DNA of 64,000 bases from an uncultured Collinsella sp. (GCA_947507155.1 CANNOC010000003.1:46554-110553); one strand, 5' to 3'; shown: positions 34,669 to 45,272, counted from the stretch's first letter. Notes: generated by a model not told the origin, from the sequence alone. Numbers and translations are program-made.

Positions 34669-35886
34669 TCAACGGTCATCGTCCTTCAGCAAGCGCCACA
34701 GCGTTGTACGGCTTATGCCCAGCACCTCCGCCGCACGGGTTCGGTTGCCGTGGAGATGGTCTACAACCAGATGCGCGATATCTCGCTCGGTATCGGCCAG
34801 CGGTCGCAGGATATACAGGTCACTTTCGAGCGTCGGGGCGCCAAAGGTTGCGGTCTTAATCACGTCCTCTTGGGCGAGCACTTCCTCCGCCACAGCGCGG
34901 TCCACCGTGCCCGTCCCCGCCAATATATACAGTCGTTCCGAGACCTCGCGGAGCTGCAGATAATTGCGCGGCCAGCGGTAAGCATCGAGCGTCTTCGTCG
35001 CCGCGGCAGACAGCGTGGGTGCTGCCGTCTCAAATGCATCAGCGAGATATTCCAAATAGCGCGCAACCTTCGTCGACGCGGCTCCCTGCTCGGCGATTGC
35101 CGGCGCCACGCTCACCGCGCAGGCGAAGCGCTCGGTCACAAACGCGGCTTGATCACTTTCGCCGCCGCCCGGCATGTCATTCGCTGTCAGCACCACATGG
35201 CAGCGCGTCGCCAACGCGGTGTCGGCCATCGTGGAGACCAGCTCGCGGAGGCGCTGGGGGCCAACCGCGTTCCAGCCCTCAATGCAAAGGGTCAGCCCCG
35301 TTTGGAACAACGGCGATTCGGCGCTTTTGAGCACATGGCGCCAACCGCGATCGGTGAGTTCATCGAGCGCGACGGAAACAAAGGGCTGATCGGCAAAAGG
35401 ACCGTCCAGATAGAGGCGCTTGGCGATCTCAACCTGACCCGCTCCCAGCTCACCCTCGAGCATAAGGGGCACACCGCGCGCGTAGCTCTCGGCAACCGGT
35501 GCAGCTACCGCAGCGGCACCCTCAACGATGCCGTACGCGCTCGATTCGTAGCGGGCCTCAACCTCGTCGGCGTTGAGCCACTCGATGCCCGCATGCGCCG
35601 CGGCGCCGCGCACCTCGCGGACCACGACGACCCAAAGCCCCCCGCCCTCTTTGTCGGTGGGGCGAACGGTCAGGCTCAGGCGCGTACCCTCACGCCCCAT
35701 AACCAGACGCGCGCCGTCTCCTATACGGTCGAGACGCTCAGCGACAAAAGCCGCCACATCCCGCTCAAGCGCCGCGCCATTCATGGTAGAGATCGCGACG
35801 TCCCCACGCGCATCGATTGCCAATGCCGAGGCCCCGGCAGCAGCTAGGGCATCGGTCAAGATGTTCAGCTTGGCATCGCTATCCAT
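34669..35886 (-). CDS. Degenerate NtrC/PrpR-like regulator with Fis-type DNA-binding domain
   Basis: A 405-residue protein laid out like a sigma-54 activator but without its working parts. Residues 1-130 are a sensor-like domain; about 150-360 follow the AAA+ fold, yet the Walker A reads LEGELGAGQVEIAKR (Lys replaced by Gln), Walker B becomes TLCIEGWNAV, and no GAFTGA loop is found. The C-terminus is an intact Fis-type helix-turn-helix: HLHGNRTRAAEVLGISRTTL. It should bind DNA but not hydrolyse ATP or remodel sigma-54 polymerase. ATG 35886 has CAGGGGC upstream. It lies downstream of yeiH in the same direction; a link is possible but unproven. Confidence 0.78.
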   Translation of the reverse strand: MDSDAKLNILTDALAAAGASALAIDARGDVAISTMNGAALERDVAAFVAERLDRIGDGARLVMGREGTRLSLTVRPTDKEGGGLWVVVVREVRGAAAHAGIEWLNADEVEARYESSAYGIVEGAAAVAAPVAESYARGVPLMLEGELGAGQVEIAKRLYLDGPFADQPFVSVALDELTDRGWRHVLKSAESPLFQTGLTLCIEGWNAVGPQRLRELVSTMADTALATRCHVVLTANDMPGGGESDQAAFVTERFACAVSVAPAIAEQGAASTKVARYLEYLADAFETAAPTLSAAATKTLDAYRWPRNYLQLREVSERLYILAGTGTVDRAVAEEVLAQEDVIKTATFGAPTLESDLYILRPLADTERDIAHLVVDHLHGNRTRAAEVLGISRTTLWRLLKDDDR

Positions 35887-36036
35887 GATTTGCCCCTGTC
35901 CGCAGCGACGTGCAACCGCCGACGGTCGCACGACCGAGTGTTTCAAAATTGAACGATATTGCTCACCAAACACTATAGGGCAGAAAGCGTCATCCTGCGA
36001 GTATAGGTGTTGCCCCGCATCGCCATCCTGGCGGGG

Positions 36037-36099
36037 CGATAAGAGCTCTTCGGGACTTATAAACCTGCGGACAAGCCATACCCGCAAGAGCTCCTATCG
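36037..36099 (-). repeat. Long hairpin downstream of yeiH
   Basis: CGATAAGAGCTCTT (36037-36050) and AAGAGCTCCTATCG (36086-36099) pair, extended by GGG/CCC. The one substitution is a G-U wobble on the minus strand, which fits transcription from yeiH. No T-run, so it may be a processing or stabilising hairpin rather than a plain terminator. Confidence 0.5.
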
Positions 36100-36159
36100 C
36101 TCCACCGCAGGCTTGCGCTCACCAGCAACCAGCACGCAGCACGCAAACAAGCTACTTCT

Positions 36160-37194
36160 CTACCAGATTCCCAGCACGTGTTGCATTCCCAAACTCATGC
36201 ACGCAATGCCAATCCAGCAGCAAAAGCCCAGCGCGATGGGCTTGCCGCCCTTTTTGACCAGCTCGACGATATCGGTATTAAAGCCAATTGCCGCCATGGC
36301 CATCACAATAAAGAACTTCGACAGCTCCTTGATGAGCGCCGTGATGGACGCGGGAAGCTGAAGCACCGTGGTGATCACGCTCGCCAGCACAAAGAACAGC
36401 ACAAACATGGGAAACGCGCGTTTAAGCGAGAACGTGCTCTTAGCGTCGCCGCCGGACTTGCGTGCCAGATGCATCTGCCAGCATGCGAGGACCAACGTGA
36501 TGGGAATAACGGCAAGCGTCCTGGTGAGCTTGACCACTGTGGCGCTCTCGAGCACATTGGCGCCGGGATGCATGCTGTCCCAAGCGCTCGCCGCAGCCGT
36601 TACGGACGAGGTGTCGTTGATGGCGGTGCCGGCAAACAGGCCAAAGCCCTCGTTGGTCAGCCCGAGCATGCCGCCGAGCGTTGGAAACACGAGCGCCGCG
36701 ATAACGTTAAACAGGAAGATAACCGAAATAGCCTGGGCAATCTCGCGATCGTCGGCATCGATGACAGGTGCGGTCGCGGCGATGGCAGAACCGCCGCAAA
36801 TCGACGAACCCACGCCCACAAGCGTCGCGATCTTACCCGGCACGTTCATAACGCGGCAGAGCACAAAGGCGATGACAAGCGAGGTCGAGATTGTCGCCAC
36901 GATAATCGGCAGCGACTGGGCGCCCTTGGACAGAATCTGGGAGAGGTTCATGCCAAAGCCAAGCAGGATAACCGCGTACTGCAAGACTTTTTTGGACGTA
37001 TAGGTGACGCCGGCGGCGAGCTGTTCGCGACGATTCTTGGGAAAGACGAGCGCCAGGACCATGCCAAAGAGGATGGCGAATACCGGACCGCCGACCACCT
37101 CAACCTGTTTGCCGAGCAACGTCGCGGGAATGGCGATGATCAGGCAGAACAAGACGCCTTTCCAGCGCTCGCGTACGATATTTGCCAGTTGCAT
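36160..37194 (-). CDS. YeiH-family (UPF0324) putative sulfonate/anion transporter
   Basis: A 344-residue integral membrane protein with about ten helices. Family landmarks are AVILLGFGMNLSQIL, VGVGSSICGGSAIAATAPVI, GLFAGTAINDTSSVTAA and FIVMAMAAIGFNTDI. YeiH proteins are putative exporters or carriers of small anions such as sulfite or cyanide-related compounds; the substrate is not firmly known. ATG 37194 follows AAGGAA. A GntR regulator is divergent 193 bases away and may control it; a LysR partner as in E. coli is missing. Confidence 0.88.
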   Translation of the reverse strand: MQLANIVRERWKGVLFCLIIAIPATLLGKQVEVVGGPVFAILFGMVLALVFPKNRREQLAAGVTYTSKKVLQYAVILLGFGMNLSQILSKGAQSLPIIVATISTSLVIAFVLCRVMNVPGKIATLVGVGSSICGGSAIAATAPVIDADDREIAQAISVIFLFNVIAALVFPTLGGMLGLTNEGFGLFAGTAINDTSSVTAAASAWDSMHPGANVLESATVVKLTRTLAVIPITLVLACWQMHLARKSGGDAKSTFSLKRAFPMFVLFFVLASVITTVLQLPASITALIKELSKFFIVMAMAAIGFNTDIVELVKKGGKPIALGFCCWIGIACMSLGMQHVLGIW

Positions 37195-37387
37195 ATGGGA
37201 TTCCTTCTTTCTATTTCACGTTTGCGACGGCTTATGATACGGCAACATTGAGCACAGCCTTGCGCAAACACAGACTAAGATGCCGCGATAGTTCTCAGGC
37301 AACAGCCGAATTACCCACCGCGGAGAGCTGATTCGCGGCATAATTAACAACTGACATATGAGTTTGATAGAACAGTTGCGAGGCGCT

Positions 37388-38089
37388 ATGGAAGAATCGA
37401 TGCACGTCGGCGAGCAGGAAACGAGCCTACAGGACCAGTCCTACCACACCATTCGACGCAAAATCGTCTACCTGGACTACAAGCCGGGCGAAAAGCTGGG
37501 CGTCAAGCAACTTTGCGACGACCTAGATATGGGGCGCACCCCTGTGCGCGAGGCTTTGGTTCGTTTGGCGCAGGAAGGCCTGGTGCGCACCGTGCCCCAG
37601 AGCGGTACCTACGTCTCGCCCATCAACCTCACCCTTGCCGAGAGTGCCTGTTACATCCGCGAGCATCTGGAAAAGCAGGTGATCGTGGAGTGCTGCGCGC
37701 GCGCCACGTCGGCTGGCATCGAGCAGCTCGACCGCGCCATCGTGCTGCAGGAAAAGGCCATGGCCGAAGAGGATCGCATCGGCTTCTTTTTGAGCGACAA
37801 CCTCATGCATCACATGATTTTTAGCATCGCATGTCGCAGCACCGTGTGGTCGTGGCTCGAAGAGACCAATGCCGACCTTGAGCGCTTTCGCTGGCTGCGC
37901 GCTGCCACGCAGGTTCTCGACAATCAGGACATCGTGAACGAGCACAAGCAGATTCGCCGCGCTATCGCCGGTCGCGACCCCATCGAAGCGAGCTTTTTGG
38001 TCAGCAAGCACCTGCACATGATGTTCCGCAACCAGACCGAGGTCCTGGACCAATATCCCAAGTATTTCGAGACCAGCAAGCTCCGCTAA
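37388..38089 (+). CDS. GntR-family (FadR/FCD type) transcriptional regulator
   Basis: A 233-residue regulator. The N-terminal winged helix has KLGVKQLCDDLDMGRTPV and REALVRLAQEGLVRTVPQSG, typical of GntR. The C-terminal helical FCD domain has conserved metal-type residues in HHMIFSIACRSTV and NEHKQIRRAIAGRD. FCD regulators bind organic acids. I prefer ATG 37388 (GCGAGG upstream); an ATG ten codons earlier has no site. It is divergent from yeiH, its likely target. The stop codon lies inside the palindrome that follows. Confidence 0.86.
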   Translation: MEESMHVGEQETSLQDQSYHTIRRKIVYLDYKPGEKLGVKQLCDDLDMGRTPVREALVRLAQEGLVRTVPQSGTYVSPINLTLAESACYIREHLEKQVIVECCARATSAGIEQLDRAIVLQEKAMAEEDRIGFFLSDNLMHHMIFSIACRSTVWSWLEETNADLERFRWLRAATQVLDNQDIVNEHKQIRRAIAGRDPIEASFLVSKHLHMMFRNQTEVLDQYPKYFETSKLR

Positions 38090-38124
38090 CCTGCCAAAAG
38101 AGGACAGGTTTATTTTGGCAGGTT
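38088..38124. repeat. AACCTGCCAAAA palindrome with GGACAGG loop
   Basis: Perfect 12-bp arms (38088-38099, 38113-38124) around GAGGACAGGTTTA, followed by TTATCTGGG. Related copies are at 41943, 45153 and 47242. It overlaps the GntR stop codon and may terminate that gene. Confidence 0.78.
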
Positions 38125-38143
38125 TTATCTGGGCAAATGCAAC

Positions 38144-38177
38144 AAGGCCCGGCTCCGCCACAACGGAGCCGGGCCTT
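38144..38177 (-). terminator. Terminator of glmS
   Basis: AAGGCCCGGCTCCG and CGGAGCCGGGCCTT form a perfect 14-bp stem with a 6-base loop 25 bases past the glmS stop; few T residues follow on either strand, so it may rely on stem strength. Confidence 0.75.
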
Positions 38178-38202
38178 GGTCGCCAGAACGGCGGAACAAC
38201 AA

Positions 38203-40050
<1,848 letters not shown>

Positions 40051-40200
40051 AGGATAAATCCCTTCGCTCGCGTGACTGCAAAACGCCCACGCACGACGGG
40101 CGCTGAGACGTATAACGTCCGAGTATTGTACTCACACAAACGCAAGCTGATATACCAGAAGTGGTATCTTAAACTGGATACCACTCGATGCACACACCCT

Positions 40201-40238
40201 ACCACCACAACGGTAACAGGCACCTTTGCTGTGGTTGG
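40201..40238. repeat. Diverged GGGACAG-type palindrome
   Basis: ACCACCACAACGGTAACAGG then CACCTTTGCTGTGGTTGG; it matches the copies at 5307 and 41887 with several changes (GGTAACAGG for GGGACAGG). Between glmS and the permease gene. Confidence 0.55.
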
Positions 40239-40245
40239 CACTCCC

Positions 40246-40893
40246 CTAGGGACGCAGGCGGCGTTCGAGCCGATTGCCCAGGGCCGTGAGTGCCATAACA
40301 ATGACGTAGTAGACCACGGCCACCACTAAAAACGGTTCAAAGGCTCGATAGGTGAGCGCCTGCACGCTCTGGGCGGCGCGCATCATATCCATCAGGCCGA
40401 TGGTTGCCACCAGCGAGGAGCTCTTGAGGACCGTGATCACTTCGTTGACCAGAGCAGGGGCAATCGAGCGCATCGCCTGCGGAACGATGATCTTGCGCAT
40501 CATGGGAACATAGCGAAGCCCGATGGCCCGAGCGGCATCGTACTGCCCCCGGTCAACGCCCTCGATACCACCGCGCACCGTCTCGGACACCGTCGCTGAG
40601 CCGTTGAGCCCCAGCGTAATGGCACCGGCGGCAAACATCGAAATTTTGAAGCCCGTGAGCTGCGGCGCCGCAAAGTACGCCAAAAAAAGCAACACGATGA
40701 GCGGCACGCCGCGAAAGATAGAGGTGTAGAAGTTGAGCACCGCACGCAATGGGCGACAGGGCAAAACCTTGAGCACGGCAATGAGAAAGCCCAGGACAAG
40801 TGCTATGACCAGCGCGGCGGCCGTCACCTGACAAGTCACGACCAGGCCGCTCATAAACATCGGTATATATGGTTCTAGCAGTTCAAACTTCAT
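40246..40893 (-). CDS. Amino-acid ABC transporter permease (HisMQ family)
   Basis: A 215-residue permease with about five helices. The conserved coupling loop reads EGVDRGQYDAARAIGLRYVP and MRSIAPALVNEVITVLKSSSL, the EAA region of polar amino-acid permeases that docks the ATPase. ATG 40893 has AAGGG at a good distance; the ATG at 40899 is too close to it. It lies 33 bases after the substrate-binding protein gene. No ATPase gene follows, so the pair must borrow one, possibly that at 50929. Confidence 0.9.
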   Translation of the reverse strand: MKFELLEPYIPMFMSGLVVTCQVTAAALVIALVLGFLIAVLKVLPCRPLRAVLNFYTSIFRGVPLIVLLFLAYFAAPQLTGFKISMFAAGAITLGLNGSATVSETVRGGIEGVDRGQYDAARAIGLRYVPMMRKIIVPQAMRSIAPALVNEVITVLKSSSLVATIGLMDMMRAAQSVQALTYRAFEPFLVVAVVYYVIVMALTALGNRLERRLRP

Positions 40894-40926
40894 CAGCATG
40901 CCCTTGGCGCGCGCCGTATCGACTCG

Positions 40927-41808
40927 CTATTTTCCGGCAACCGTCGACGTGCCGGAAGCGGAATAGTCGCCGTTCCACATAAAGTCGGCGCCCACATACT
41001 GCTTGATGCAGCCATCGATGGTGCCGTCCTCGAGCATCTCGCCGACGCACTCGTCAAGCGCCGCGACAAAGCCGGCGCCCTTCTTGGCCATCAGACGGTA
41101 CACGCCCACGTGGTCGCTCGTCTCGGAGCGATCGAGCAGGCCCAACACCAGGCCCTCGTTCGCATCGCGCATGGACTGGCCCTCGGCGCCGTCGCACAGA
41201 TAGGCGTCGATGCGCCCGGCAAGCACCTCTTGCAGACATTGATCGCCACCGTCGTACGTGTGAATATCGGCATCGGGCATGACCTTGGCGATGAACTTGT
41301 TCTGCACGGTACCGGTGGTGCAGGCGATAGACTTGCCGGCGAGGTCCTCAACGCGCTTGACGGGATCGCCGCCGAGCGTGAGAACGCCCACAAGCGGCTG
41401 ATAGTAGCCGCGCGTGAAGTCATAGGTCTGCTCGCGCTCTTCGTTGGAGCTCATCGCCATGGTAAAGGCCTTGTCATCGCTCTGCACCGATGCAAGCGTG
41501 GCGGCAAAGTCCTGCGGCTCAAAGTCGTAAGAAAAGCCCAAGCGCGAGGCCATCTCGTCGGCAATGGCGATATCCAGGCCGACAACCTTCTGCTTGCCGT
41601 CCGACTGCGTCTCCAGATAGCGATAGGGCGCAAAGGCATCGTCGCCCACAAAGGTGAGCTTGGCGCCCTTGATATCGTCGCCCGCAACCGCGGCAGAACC
41701 GGCGGCAGAGCCCTTGTCAGCGCCACTGCCAGCGCAACCGCTCGCCGCAACCATTGCAGCACCGGCGATCAAACCCAGGAAATCACGACGAGAAACAGCG
41801 CGAGTCAT
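40927..41808 (-). CDS. Amino-acid ABC transporter substrate-binding lipoprotein
   Basis: A 293-residue type II binding protein. The N-terminus SRRDFLGLIAGAAMVAASGC combines twin arginines with a lipobox whose Cys25 would be lipidated, so Tat export of a lipoprotein is likely. The mature part follows the SBP_bac_3 pattern (VVGLDIAIADEMASRLGF, GKSIACTTGTVQNKF, LAGRIDAYLCDGAEG). It would deliver a polar amino acid to the permease next to it. ATG 41808 follows GAAAGG; the in-frame extension upstream overlaps a repeat and is not used. Confidence 0.9.
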   Translation of the reverse strand: MTRAVSRRDFLGLIAGAAMVAASGCAGSGADKGSAAGSAAVAGDDIKGAKLTFVGDDAFAPYRYLETQSDGKQKVVGLDIAIADEMASRLGFSYDFEPQDFAATLASVQSDDKAFTMAMSSNEEREQTYDFTRGYYQPLVGVLTLGGDPVKRVEDLAGKSIACTTGTVQNKFIAKVMPDADIHTYDGGDQCLQEVLAGRIDAYLCDGAEGQSMRDANEGLVLGLLDRSETSDHVGVYRLMAKKGAGFVAALDECVGEMLEDGTIDGCIKQYVGADFMWNGDYSASGTSTVAGK

Positions 41809-41886
41809 ACCAAAGCCTTTCAATCTACGATCAAAACGGCTTCTATTGTAGACACTCCACTGTTTAACGCGCAGCCCAGCCGCGCC

Positions 41887-41927
41887 AAAACCACCACAAA
41901 GGGGGACAGGCACCTTTGTGTGGTCTG
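41887..41927. repeat. GGGACAGGCACC-type palindrome
   Basis: CCACCACAAAGG and CCTTTGTGTGGT are near-perfect arms around GGGGACAGGCA. Closely related to 5307-5338. Confidence 0.7.
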
Positions 41928-41942
41928 GACTCCGGTGTTTGC

Positions 41943-41990
41943 CCAGATAAAACCTGCCAAAATAAACCTGCCCCTAATTGGTGGGTTTTG
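41943..41990. repeat. Reversed copy of the CCTGCCAAAATAAACCTG repeat
   Basis: CCCAGATAAAACCTGCC then AAAATAAACCTGCCCC is the reverse complement of the repeat at 38100-38135; the second arm (GGTGGGTTTT) has drifted. It overlaps the promoter of the LacI gene, so the insertion may have supplied part of that promoter. Confidence 0.6.
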
Positions 41991-42018
41991 ACACCCTGGG
42001 AACGGGCGATGCTACAAT
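41988..42018 (+). promoter_or_regulatory. Promoter of the LacI-family gene
   Basis: TTGACA (41988-41993) and TACAAT (42013-42018) are 19 bases apart; TGC just before TACAAT resembles an extended -10, which can offset the long spacer. The coding start is 36 bases further. Confidence 0.6.
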
Positions 42019-42053
42019 CTGACTCGTACTTGAAACGCATCAAAGGGGCCGCT

Positions 42054-43166
42054 ATGGCAAAGGTAAAAATCAGCGACGTCGCGCGCGAGGCAGGAGTCTC
42101 GCTGGGCACGGTATCCAACGCGCTCAACCACCCCGAAAAGCTGCGCCCCGAGACCCTCAAACTCATCAACGAGACCATCAATCGCCTTGGCTACCTGCCC
42201 AACCAAAGTGCCCGTCAGCTCGCGGGCGGCACTACCAAGTCCTTTGGCCTGGTCCTCCCCCGTCTCGATCACGGCTTCTCGCTCCAAATTGCCAGCGGCG
42301 CCCATAACGAGGCCCGCAAGCACGGTTACGACCTGCTCATCGCCAACGCCGATAACGACGACATTCTCGAGGACCATTACCTGCGCTATTTTATGGGCAC
42401 GCAGATGTCCGGCGTCATGGTCCAACCCATGGCGTCCCCCGACTGGCGCCCCACTATGGCCAAGATGCCCGTGCCGATCGTCCATCTGGACACCCACTGT
42501 TCCGAACCCGGTTACTACGTGGCCGCCGACAACGAGGCGCAAGGGCGCATTATCGCCGAGCTCGCCATCGCCCGCGGTGCGCGCCATATCACCGTTGTGG
42601 GCAGAGCGGCATTTATGCAGCTCACCCTGCGCGTACTTGGCATTCACAAGGCCCTCGCCCTGCATCCCGATATCAAAATTGAGGTCATTGACGCCGGAGA
42701 ATGGAATACCGCCGCCGACGGTTACAGCATCGGCGCTCAGATTGCCGAACGCTCTACCGACGAGCGCCCCGATTTTGTCATCGGCCTTACCGATGTATTG
42801 GCCTCGGGCGTTATCTCGGCGTTAACCGACAAGAGCATCCCTGTCCCCGAGCAGGTCCGCGTGGCCGGCTGCGACGGCAACCCGCTTGCATGGAGCGGCG
42901 CGGTACCGCTCACCACCGTAGCACCCCCGGGCTACGAGATTGGCCGCAAGGGTGTCCAGCTGCTCATGGAGCAAATCGAGAACAAGGCGCCGGCAAAAAC
43001 CAAGCACACCCGCATTGGTTCCGCAGCTCGAACCGTTACTGCGGTCACAGCCGCCGAGGACATCAACCGTCAGGAACTCGTGCGGCCGTTCCTCTTGGAG
43101 CGCGCCAGTACCCGGGCGAGCAGCCAAGCCGAAGCCACCGCCATCAACCTCGGCGCGTATCTATAG
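42054..43166 (+). CDS. LacI-family transcriptional regulator
   Basis: A 370-residue regulator. ISDVAREAGVSLGTVSNALN (residues about 6-25) is a textbook LacI helix-turn-helix, followed by the hinge RLGYLPNQSARQLAGG. The periplasmic-binding-like core (about 65-340) contains DNEAQGRIIAELAIARGARH. The family represses sugar-use genes until the sugar binds. The likely target is not adjacent: neighbours are an amino-acid transporter and a HAD phosphatase. ATG 42054 follows AAGGGG; an upstream in-frame extension lies in a repeat. The C-terminal 45 residues after the core are unusual and Ala/Thr/Arg-rich. Confidence 0.92.
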   Translation: MAKVKISDVAREAGVSLGTVSNALNHPEKLRPETLKLINETINRLGYLPNQSARQLAGGTTKSFGLVLPRLDHGFSLQIASGAHNEARKHGYDLLIANADNDDILEDHYLRYFMGTQMSGVMVQPMASPDWRPTMAKMPVPIVHLDTHCSEPGYYVAADNEAQGRIIAELAIARGARHITVVGRAAFMQLTLRVLGIHKALALHPDIKIEVIDAGEWNTAADGYSIGAQIAERSTDERPDFVIGLTDVLASGVISALTDKSIPVPEQVRVAGCDGNPLAWSGAVPLTTVAPPGYEIGRKGVQLLMEQIENKAPAKTKHTRIGSAARTVTAVTAAEDINRQELVRPFLLERASTRASSQAEATAINLGAYL

Positions 43167-43192
43167 CACGTCGGCCAGTATGCCAAAACGCC

Positions 43193-43240
43193 GCTTAAGC
43201 AAAAGAGGCCCGACCATTGCCGGACCTCTTTTGCTTAAGC
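43193..43240. terminator. Bidirectional terminator between lacI-type gene and HAD gene
   Basis: GCTTAAGCAAAAGAGG and CCTCTTTTGCTTAAGC are perfect 16-base arms with an inner CCGG pairing; T-rich arms serve both convergent genes. Confidence 0.88.
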
Positions 43241-43279
43241 GCAAGGTCAGCCGATTGCTCGTTTCAACTCCGCAATTGT

Positions 43280-43930
43280 CTAGCGCACGGCCTTGACCGC
43301 CGTCGTCAGATCGAACAACGTGTCGAGCACGACCTCACAGCCGTCCACCACGTCCTGCGGCAGCGGCACGATATCGGGAACGGCAAAGACGTGGCAGCCG
43401 GCCGTGATACCCGAGACGCAGCCGTTGCGCGAATCCTCGACCACAGCACATTCCTCAGGAGCAAAGCCCGCGCACTCGCAGGCAAGCAGATACATCTCGG
43501 GATCGGGCTTGCCGTGCACGACGTCCTCGCCGCAGGTCACCGTCTCAAACTTGTCAAAAAGACCGACCATCTTAAGGTTGCGCTCGGCCGTAGCGAGGCG
43601 CGACGACGTCGCTAGACCCACGTGATAGCCCGCAGCCAGCAGCTCGTCTATGCACTCGGCGGCACCGGCCTTAAGCTCCAAATCGGTCTTGACCATCTCG
43701 TCGCGAATCTCCTTGTGGCGGACATAGATCGCCTCGGTGGTTTCGTGGCTACCGTAATGGTTATCAAGGATGTCCATGACATCGGGCAGCGTGCGACCGA
43801 TAAACTGATGGATCAGCGCTTCATCAATCGCGACCCCCAGCTCGGCAGCGCCCGCCTTCCATGCCTTGATGCCCAAACGCTCGGTATCGACCAGCGTTCC
43901 GTCCATGTCAAAAATAACAGCCTTGATCAT
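43280..43930 (-). CDS. HAD-superfamily phosphatase (beta-phosphoglucomutase-like)
   Basis: A 216-residue HAD enzyme: motif I FDMDGTLVDTE, motif II ATSSR, Lys motif GKPDPEMYLLA and motif IV VVEDSRNG. The helical cap between motifs I and II puts it in subclass I with beta-phosphoglucomutase and small phosphoester phosphatases. The exact substrate is not clear. ATG 43930 follows GAGGGGG. Divergent from larE. Confidence 0.9.
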   Translation of the reverse strand: MIKAVIFDMDGTLVDTERLGIKAWKAGAAELGVAIDEALIHQFIGRTLPDVMDILDNHYGSHETTEAIYVRHKEIRDEMVKTDLELKAGAAECIDELLAAGYHVGLATSSRLATAERNLKMVGLFDKFETVTCGEDVVHGKPDPEMYLLACECAGFAPEECAVVEDSRNGCVSGITAGCHVFAVPDIVPLPQDVVDGCEVVLDTLFDLTTAVKAVR

Positions 43931-44097
43931 ATCGGCCCCCTCACCGGATTGCATTACCGCCACTCTACCGCACTTTACAAACTTGTATATAACGTATATA
44001 GCATATTGCACTATCGTTACATAAGCGGAAGTCTTATGACAGGCAGCTCGGTAGGATTATAGTTTTCGACCGAGTACTCAATGGTAAGGATCGTTTC

Positions 44098-44976
44098 ATG
44101 CTTTCAGACACTACCGCACCTGCAGAGGAGCTTCAGGACAAACTCGCGACGCTCGAGCAGTTGCTTTTGGCATACGGACGCGTCGCCATCGGCTTTTCCG
44201 GTGGCGTCGACAGCAGCTTTTTGGCCGCAGTCTGCGCCCGTATCATGCCCGCTAGCACGCTTCTCGTTCACCTCACCACGCCGCTCATCGGCACACCCGA
44301 GCAGGCTTCATTTGAGCGATCCGTTGACGGACAAGCCAGTGAAGAACCGCATTTTAAGCTCCCCGTACTCAATCTTTCGGTCGATCAGCTGCAGCTCCCC
44401 CAAGTAGCTTGCAACGACGCCAATCGCTGCTACCACTGCAAGCACGCCGGCTTTACTGCCATCGTGAACCACGCCAAGTCACTCGGCTTTCCCACCGTCA
44501 TCGATGGCAGCAATGCAAACGATCGCGGTGACTACCGCCCCGGCATGCGCGCGGCAGAAGAGCTCGGTGTACGCTCCCCTCTTATGGAGGTCGGCTTTAC
44601 CAAGGACGAAGAGCGCGAGCTGCTGCGCGCATGGGGCTATCCCGTCTGGAACCTGCCGGCGGGAGCCTGTCTTGCCACGCGCGTCCCCACGGGCGAGGAG
44701 CTTACGCACGAGAAGGTCGACCTGATTCGCGCCTGCGAGGATTACCTACATGATCTTGACCTGGCTCAGGTCCGCGCACGCCTGGTCGGCGGCTGCATGC
44801 ATATCGAAGCCGCTCCCGCAGATGTCGCCAAGATTGCTGCCCTCGGCGGAACCGCCGTCGACGACAAGGGCAAAACCCCGTTGCCCGCCGCCATCGAGTC
44901 CGCGCTGCGCGAGCTGGGCTGCGGCCGCATCTCCCCCGAGGTCACCCCCTACATCCACGGCAACATGAACCTTTAG
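44098..44976 (+). CDS. larE: LarE-type ATP-dependent sulfur transferase
   Basis: A 292-residue PP-loop protein: FSGGVDSSFLA binds ATP. NRCYHCKHAGF and PAGACLATRVPTG carry conserved cysteines; the last corresponds to the sulfur-donating Cys region of LarE. LarE adds sulfur to the nicotinic-acid precursor of the nickel-pincer cofactor of lactate racemase. The extra CxxC could mark the Fe-S-containing subtype. LarA, LarB and LarC are not in the window, so it is an orphan here. ATG 44098 has AAGGAT upstream. A 12-bp terminator hairpin starts right after the stop codon. Confidence 0.9.
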   Translation: MLSDTTAPAEELQDKLATLEQLLLAYGRVAIGFSGGVDSSFLAAVCARIMPASTLLVHLTTPLIGTPEQASFERSVDGQASEEPHFKLPVLNLSVDQLQLPQVACNDANRCYHCKHAGFTAIVNHAKSLGFPTVIDGSNANDRGDYRPGMRAAEELGVRSPLMEVGFTKDEERELLRAWGYPVWNLPAGACLATRVPTGEELTHEKVDLIRACEDYLHDLDLAQVRARLVGGCMHIEAAPADVAKIAALGGTAVDDKGKTPLPAAIESALRELGCGRISPEVTPYIHGNMNL

Positions 44977-45003
44977 GTTACGCCGTTTTACAAACGGCGT
45001 AAC
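44977..45003 (+). terminator. Hairpin directly after larE
   Basis: GTTACGCCGTTT and AAACGGCGTAAC are perfect 12-bp arms with a 3-base loop, beginning one base after the stop codon. Confidence 0.75.
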
Positions 45004-45152
45004 TGCTCGGCGCTGCGCAGGCCCCGGGCACGGCAATCTGACGTTCAACTTCACGGGCGCGACCAAAAGGTCAGCGCCCGCTTGTTTCACGTCACCTTAC
45101 CGCACCCGGAGCCTGCTCGCTCGCATATGCTCAACCTGGACTGCGTTAACTG

Positions 45153-45197
45153 ACCTACCAAAAAGGGACAGGTTTATTTTGGCAGGTTTTATCTGGG
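45153..45197. repeat. CCTGCCAAAA palindrome with GGGACAGG loop
   Basis: ACCTACCAAAA and TTTTGGCAGGT flank AGGGACAGGTTTA, followed by TTTATCTGGGG; same family as 38088 and 47242. The region 45004-45272 otherwise shows nothing I can interpret. Confidence 0.75.
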
Positions 45198-45272
45198 GAA
45201 ATATCGCGAGACACTCGCCCCTCCAGCACCCATCTGGCCTCGAGAGACACTAGAGAGGCGACCCGGCTGCAT

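Noticed and set aside
40051..40200. glmS ribozyme
   Set aside because: The leader is short and shows no recognisable glmS ribozyme core; a REP-like repeat is there instead.
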